Shown here one piece after another: positions 61,552 through 64,000 of a stretch of DNA of 64,000 nt; positions within the stretch are counted from its first letter, which is position 1, and each line of letters starts with the position of its first letter. The notes under the pieces were generated by a model. That model did not search any database and had not been told where the DNA came from. It was given only the letters and a program-made list of their open reading frames with translations. Origin of the DNA: JAQBVV01 sp965249205 (lineage in GTDB: Bacteria > Acidobacteriota > Vicinamibacteria > Vicinamibacterales > UBA2999). Made by a program: the position numbers and the translations under genes. The stretch spans positions 1,364,001 to 1,428,000 of the forward strand of contig CBDFLL010000006.1 in NCBI GenBank assembly GCA_965249205.1, read 5' to 3'.

Positions 61552-62553
61552 TTAGGCGTGACGAAGCGCCGCGTCGAGCTGGGCCGTGATCTTCTCTCGA
61601 AAGATGTCTTTGAGTTCGTCGATCGACCCTGTCGCGCTGCACCCGGAGGCGTTTTTATGGCCGCCCCCGCCGAATTCCCGTGCCACCGCGTTGATGTCGA
61701 TGCTGCCCTTGGAACGCAGGCTGACACGCCAGTCATCGGGGCCGGCCTCCTTGAAGAACACCACCGCTTTGATGTCCTTGGCGGTAAGCGGCAGATTGAT
61801 GAGCCCGTCCGCATCTTCGTAGCTCGCGCCGCACTCCTCGGCAAGCTGCTGATCGATCAAGACGGTCGCCAGCCGTCCGGTCTCGTCAACCTGCATCTGG
61901 TTCAGCACCGCCCCAAACAGTCTCAGGCGTCCCATCGTGCTGCTGTCAAAGATACTGCTGGCCACGCCCCCCGGCTTCACGCCCGCGAGTATGCACTGGC
62001 GACAGATGTCGAAGGTTCGTGGCGTGATGTTGGAATAGTGGAACGAACCCGTGTCCGTCAGGATCGCGATGTAGACGTGCAGCGCGATGTCGTACGTGAG
62101 CGGCACGCCGAGTTCCCGCACGATGTCGAAGATCATCTCCCCGCATGCCGCTGCCGACGTGTCCAGCCAGTTGATGGCACCAAACATCGTATTGCCGACG
62201 TGGTGGTCAATGTTGATGACGAAACCTTGCTCGAGGCCATCGACGCCCGTGCGCGCCAGACTGCCGGACTCCATCACAATCACTGCGTCCCCAGCATCGT
62301 GCACGCGGTCCGTGATGTCGATGTCCAGCACCCCAGGAAACACGAGCAACGGGGGCGGGGCGGGGTCCCGACTGACGACCCGTACCTCCTTGCCGAGGTG
62401 TCGTAGCGCATAGGCCATCGCGAGTTGAGAGCCGATGGCGTCGCCGTCCGGGCGCATGTGTGCCGCGATCACAAACCGCTGGCGCTTTCGAATCTCCTCG
62501 GCGACCTCGGCGCAGGTCCCGGAGTCGGTGGCAGTGTCAGTCTTTGTCGTCAT
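61552..62553 (-). CDS. nrnA: DHH-family phosphoesterase (nanoRNase / pAp phosphatase)
   Basis: Degrades 2-5 nt RNAs and dephosphorylates pAp, 333 residues. The DHH domain is V-I-A-A-H-M-R-P-D-G-D-A-I-G-S-Q, and the DHHA1 motif is G-G-G-G-H-K-N-A-S-G-C. ATG 62553 overlaps rbfA by 17 bp. Its position between rbfA and truB is conserved in many bacteria. Confidence 0.92.
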   Translation of the reverse strand: MTTKTDTATDSGTCAEVAEEIRKRQRFVIAAHMRPDGDAIGSQLAMAYALRHLGKEVRVVSRDPAPPPLLVFPGVLDIDITDRVHDAGDAVIVMESGSLARTGVDGLEQGFVINIDHHVGNTMFGAINWLDTSAAACGEMIFDIVRELGVPLTYDIALHVYIAILTDTGSFHYSNITPRTFDICRQCILAGVKPGGVASSIFDSSTMGRLRLFGAVLNQMQVDETGRLATVLIDQQLAEECGASYEDADGLINLPLTAKDIKAVVFFKEAGPDDWRVSLRSKGSIDINAVAREFGGGGHKNASGCSATGSIDELKDIFREKITAQLDAALRHA

Positions 62554-62959
62554 CGTGCGGTGCGTCGGTTGGGTCCGGGTCTACGTCTGCCGGAGACGGG
62601 CGGTTCGCTTCCTCCTCGCGGAGGTCACGCAGGATCTGCTCGATCCGGTCCTGATGTTGAATCGTCTCGTCGAATCGGAACTCGATCTGCGGCACGCGCC
62701 GAAGACGGAGACGGGAGCCGATCTGTCGACGAAAGAACGGCGTGGCCCGCTCGAGCGCTCTGGCGGTCCCGTCTCGTGCCTTGGCGTCGCCGAGTGACGT
62801 GTAAAAGACGCGTGCGACCTGGAGGTCCGGGGAGACCTTCACGCTGGTGAGCGTGATGAAGCCGATGCCGGGGTCGCGGGCATCGCCACGGGTCAGCATC
62901 TCGCTCAAGTCTTGACGGATCTGGTCGCCGACGCGGTCAGGGCGATGTCCCGGGGCCAT
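62537..62959 (-). CDS. rbfA: Ribosome-binding factor A
   Basis: 30S maturation factor acting on helix 1 of 16S rRNA, 140 residues. KH-like core: R-V-G-D-Q-I-R-Q-D-L-S-E-M-L, T-S-V-K-V-S-P-D-L-Q-V-A-R-V-F-Y-T, R-V-P-Q-I-E-F-R-F-D-E. A Pro/Asp-rich tail of about 25 residues ends the protein. Follows infB by 36 bp. Confidence 0.95.
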   Translation of the reverse strand: MAPGHRPDRVGDQIRQDLSEMLTRGDARDPGIGFITLTSVKVSPDLQVARVFYTSLGDAKARDGTARALERATPFFRRQIGSRLRLRRVPQIEFRFDETIQHQDRIEQILRDLREEEANRPSPADVDPDPTDAPHDDDKD

Positions 62960-62995
62960 TTTCTGTTGTCGCGATCGGTTGCCGCGCGGCGGCGC

Positions 62996-64000
62996 TCAGG
63001 CTGTGACCGCCACGCGCTCCATGGTGAAGACCTCGATCACGTCGCCGACCTTGATGTCGTTGAATCGGTCGAGGCCGATACCGCACTCGACGCCGGATTT
63101 GACCTCTGACACGTCATCCTTGAAGCGTCGAAGCGAGCCGATCTTTCCTTCGTTGATGACCTCGTTGTCGCGAAGCAGTCGCGCCACCGTATCGCCGGAG
63201 CGTGTGATACGCCCCTCGGTGACGATGCAGCCGGCAATCGCGCCGATCTTTGGCACCTTGAACACCTCGCGTACTTCGGCGGCCCCGACTCGAATCTCTT
63301 TGAACGTCGGATCGAGCATGCCGGCCATGCCCTTCTTTATCTCGTCAGTGACGTTGTAGATGATGGAGTGCATGCGGACGTCGACGCCTTCGCGTTCCGC
63401 CACGCCGGCGGCATTGCGATCAGGACGCACGTTGAATCCGATCACGATCGCATTGGAGGCGGATCCGAGCAGGACATCCGATTCGGTGATCGCGCCAGCC
63501 CCCGATCGGACGATTCGAATCCTGACTTTCTCATCGGACAGTTTGGTGAGCGTGTCGGCGAGTACTTCCGCTGAACCCTGCACGTCGGCCTTGACGATGA
63601 TAGGGAGATCCTTGACGCTCCCTTCGGCAATCTGCTCTTTGAGTGACTCGAGGGTGAGGCGGCCTCCCCTCGCACCGAGCGCGAGCTCCTTGGCCCGCGT
63701 CTGTCGGAACGTCGCGATCTGACGGGCCTTCGCTGGGTCGGCCACTGTCTGAAACGGGTCGCCGTTCTGGGGAAGACTCGTCAGGCCGAGTACTTCGACG
63801 GGCGTGGACGGGCCAGCGGATTTTGTCGGTCGGCCACGATCGTCAATCAGTGCGCGCACCTTGCCGACGACGGGGCCCGCGATCAAATTGTCGCCCACTC
63901 TGAGGGTGCCATCCTGCACCAGCACTGTCGCCACTGGACCTCGCCCGCGATCGAGCTTTGCCTCTAGGACTGTTCCCGATGCTGGTCGTTGCGGATTCGC
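62996..64000 (-). CDS. infB: Translation initiation factor IF-2, C-terminal part
   Basis: The window contains the last 334 residues of IF-2; the gene continues beyond base 64000. Visible are the end of the GTPase region (L-E-A-K-L-D-R-G-R-G-P-V), domain II, domain III, and the fMet-tRNA-binding domain IV (R-S-G-D-T-V-A-R-L-L-R-D, then G-D-V-I-E-V-F-T-M-E-R-V). It leads the infB-rbfA-nrnA-truB-rpsO-pnp cluster. Confidence 0.97.
   Translation of the reverse strand, partial: ANPQRPASGTVLEAKLDRGRGPVATVLVQDGTLRVGDNLIAGPVVGKVRALIDDRGRPTKSAGPSTPVEVLGLTSLPQNGDPFQTVADPAKARQIATFRQTRAKELALGARGGRLTLESLKEQIAEGSVKDLPIIVKADVQGSAEVLADTLTKLSDEKVRIRIVRSGAGAITESDVLLGSASNAIVIGFNVRPDRNAAGVAEREGVDVRMHSIIYNVTDEIKKGMAGMLDPTFKEIRVGAAEVREVFKVPKIGAIAGCIVTEGRITRSGDTVARLLRDNEVINEGKIGSLRRFKDDVSEVKSGVECGIGLDRFNDIKVGDVIEVFTMERVAVTA

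Noticed and set aside
61312..62406. Long open frame opposite nrnA and repeat copy B
   Set aside because: It mirrors a well-supported nrnA gene; only its short stretch within the repeat is of interest and is noted there.

Overview
The window is GC-rich chromosomal DNA, densely coding and without plasmid or phage hallmarks. Gene content points to a Gram-negative bacterium, most likely an Acidobacteriota (Vicinamibacteria-like) genome. This is inference from the zinc-type L36 and S4 proteins, outer-membrane porins, paired Amt/P-II genes, the archaeal/eukaryal-type prolyl-tRNA synthetase and a Myxococcus-like pil gene order. No rRNA gene, tRNA gene or CRISPR array was found.

Layout. 0-4.6 kb: end of the spc/alpha ribosomal cluster (map, infA, rpmJ, rpsM, rpsK, rpsD, rpoA, rplQ), closed by an intrinsic terminator. 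4.7-6.8 kb: convergent EF-G paralogue. 7.1-14.5 kb: nitrogen module (amt, porin, glnD, P-II, second amt, second P-II) behind a good sigma-54 promoter with two upstream palindromes. 14.5-19.1 kb (minus): MacAB-like efflux set with a fusion protein and two permeases but no ATPase, led by a Yip1-domain membrane protein; a palindrome lies in the divergent gap to a PorV-like outer-membrane protein. 20.3-42.3 kb: type IV pilus locus pilB-pilT-pilC-pilS-pilR-pilA-pilA, a VKOR/DsbA fusion, an ABC exporter pair, a TPR protein, pilD, then repeated PilX-like and secreted-protein genes. 42.3-46.6 kb: aroB, nadB, proS. 46.6-49.4 kb: two insertion sequences end to end at the proS stop codon. 49.4-57.7 kb: tatA-tatC, S41 protease, smc, M48 protease, cupredoxin. 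57.8-64 kb (minus): infB (partial), rbfA, nrnA, truB, rpsO, pnp, the classic translation/RNA-processing cluster.

The main story is the pilus locus. An IS1595-type element with a perfect 8-bp target duplication sits between pilB and pilT. pilT carries one in-frame amber codon, pilR a 1-base frameshift, and a secreted-protein gene another. One PilX-like gene has lost its membrane anchor. Fragments of pilD, pilW and PilX genes are scattered around, one interrupted by a 144-bp MITE-like element, and a sigma-54 activator is collapsed. Long genes elsewhere (smc, glnD, pnp, EF-G) are intact, so the lesions look regional. Either the pilus system is decaying in this lineage or the assembly is locally poor; read mapping would decide.

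Other points of interest are a dispersed intergenic repeat present twice (25.5 and 61.3 kb, both in the sense of the flanking genes) and the mobile elements whose boundaries can be fixed to the base.
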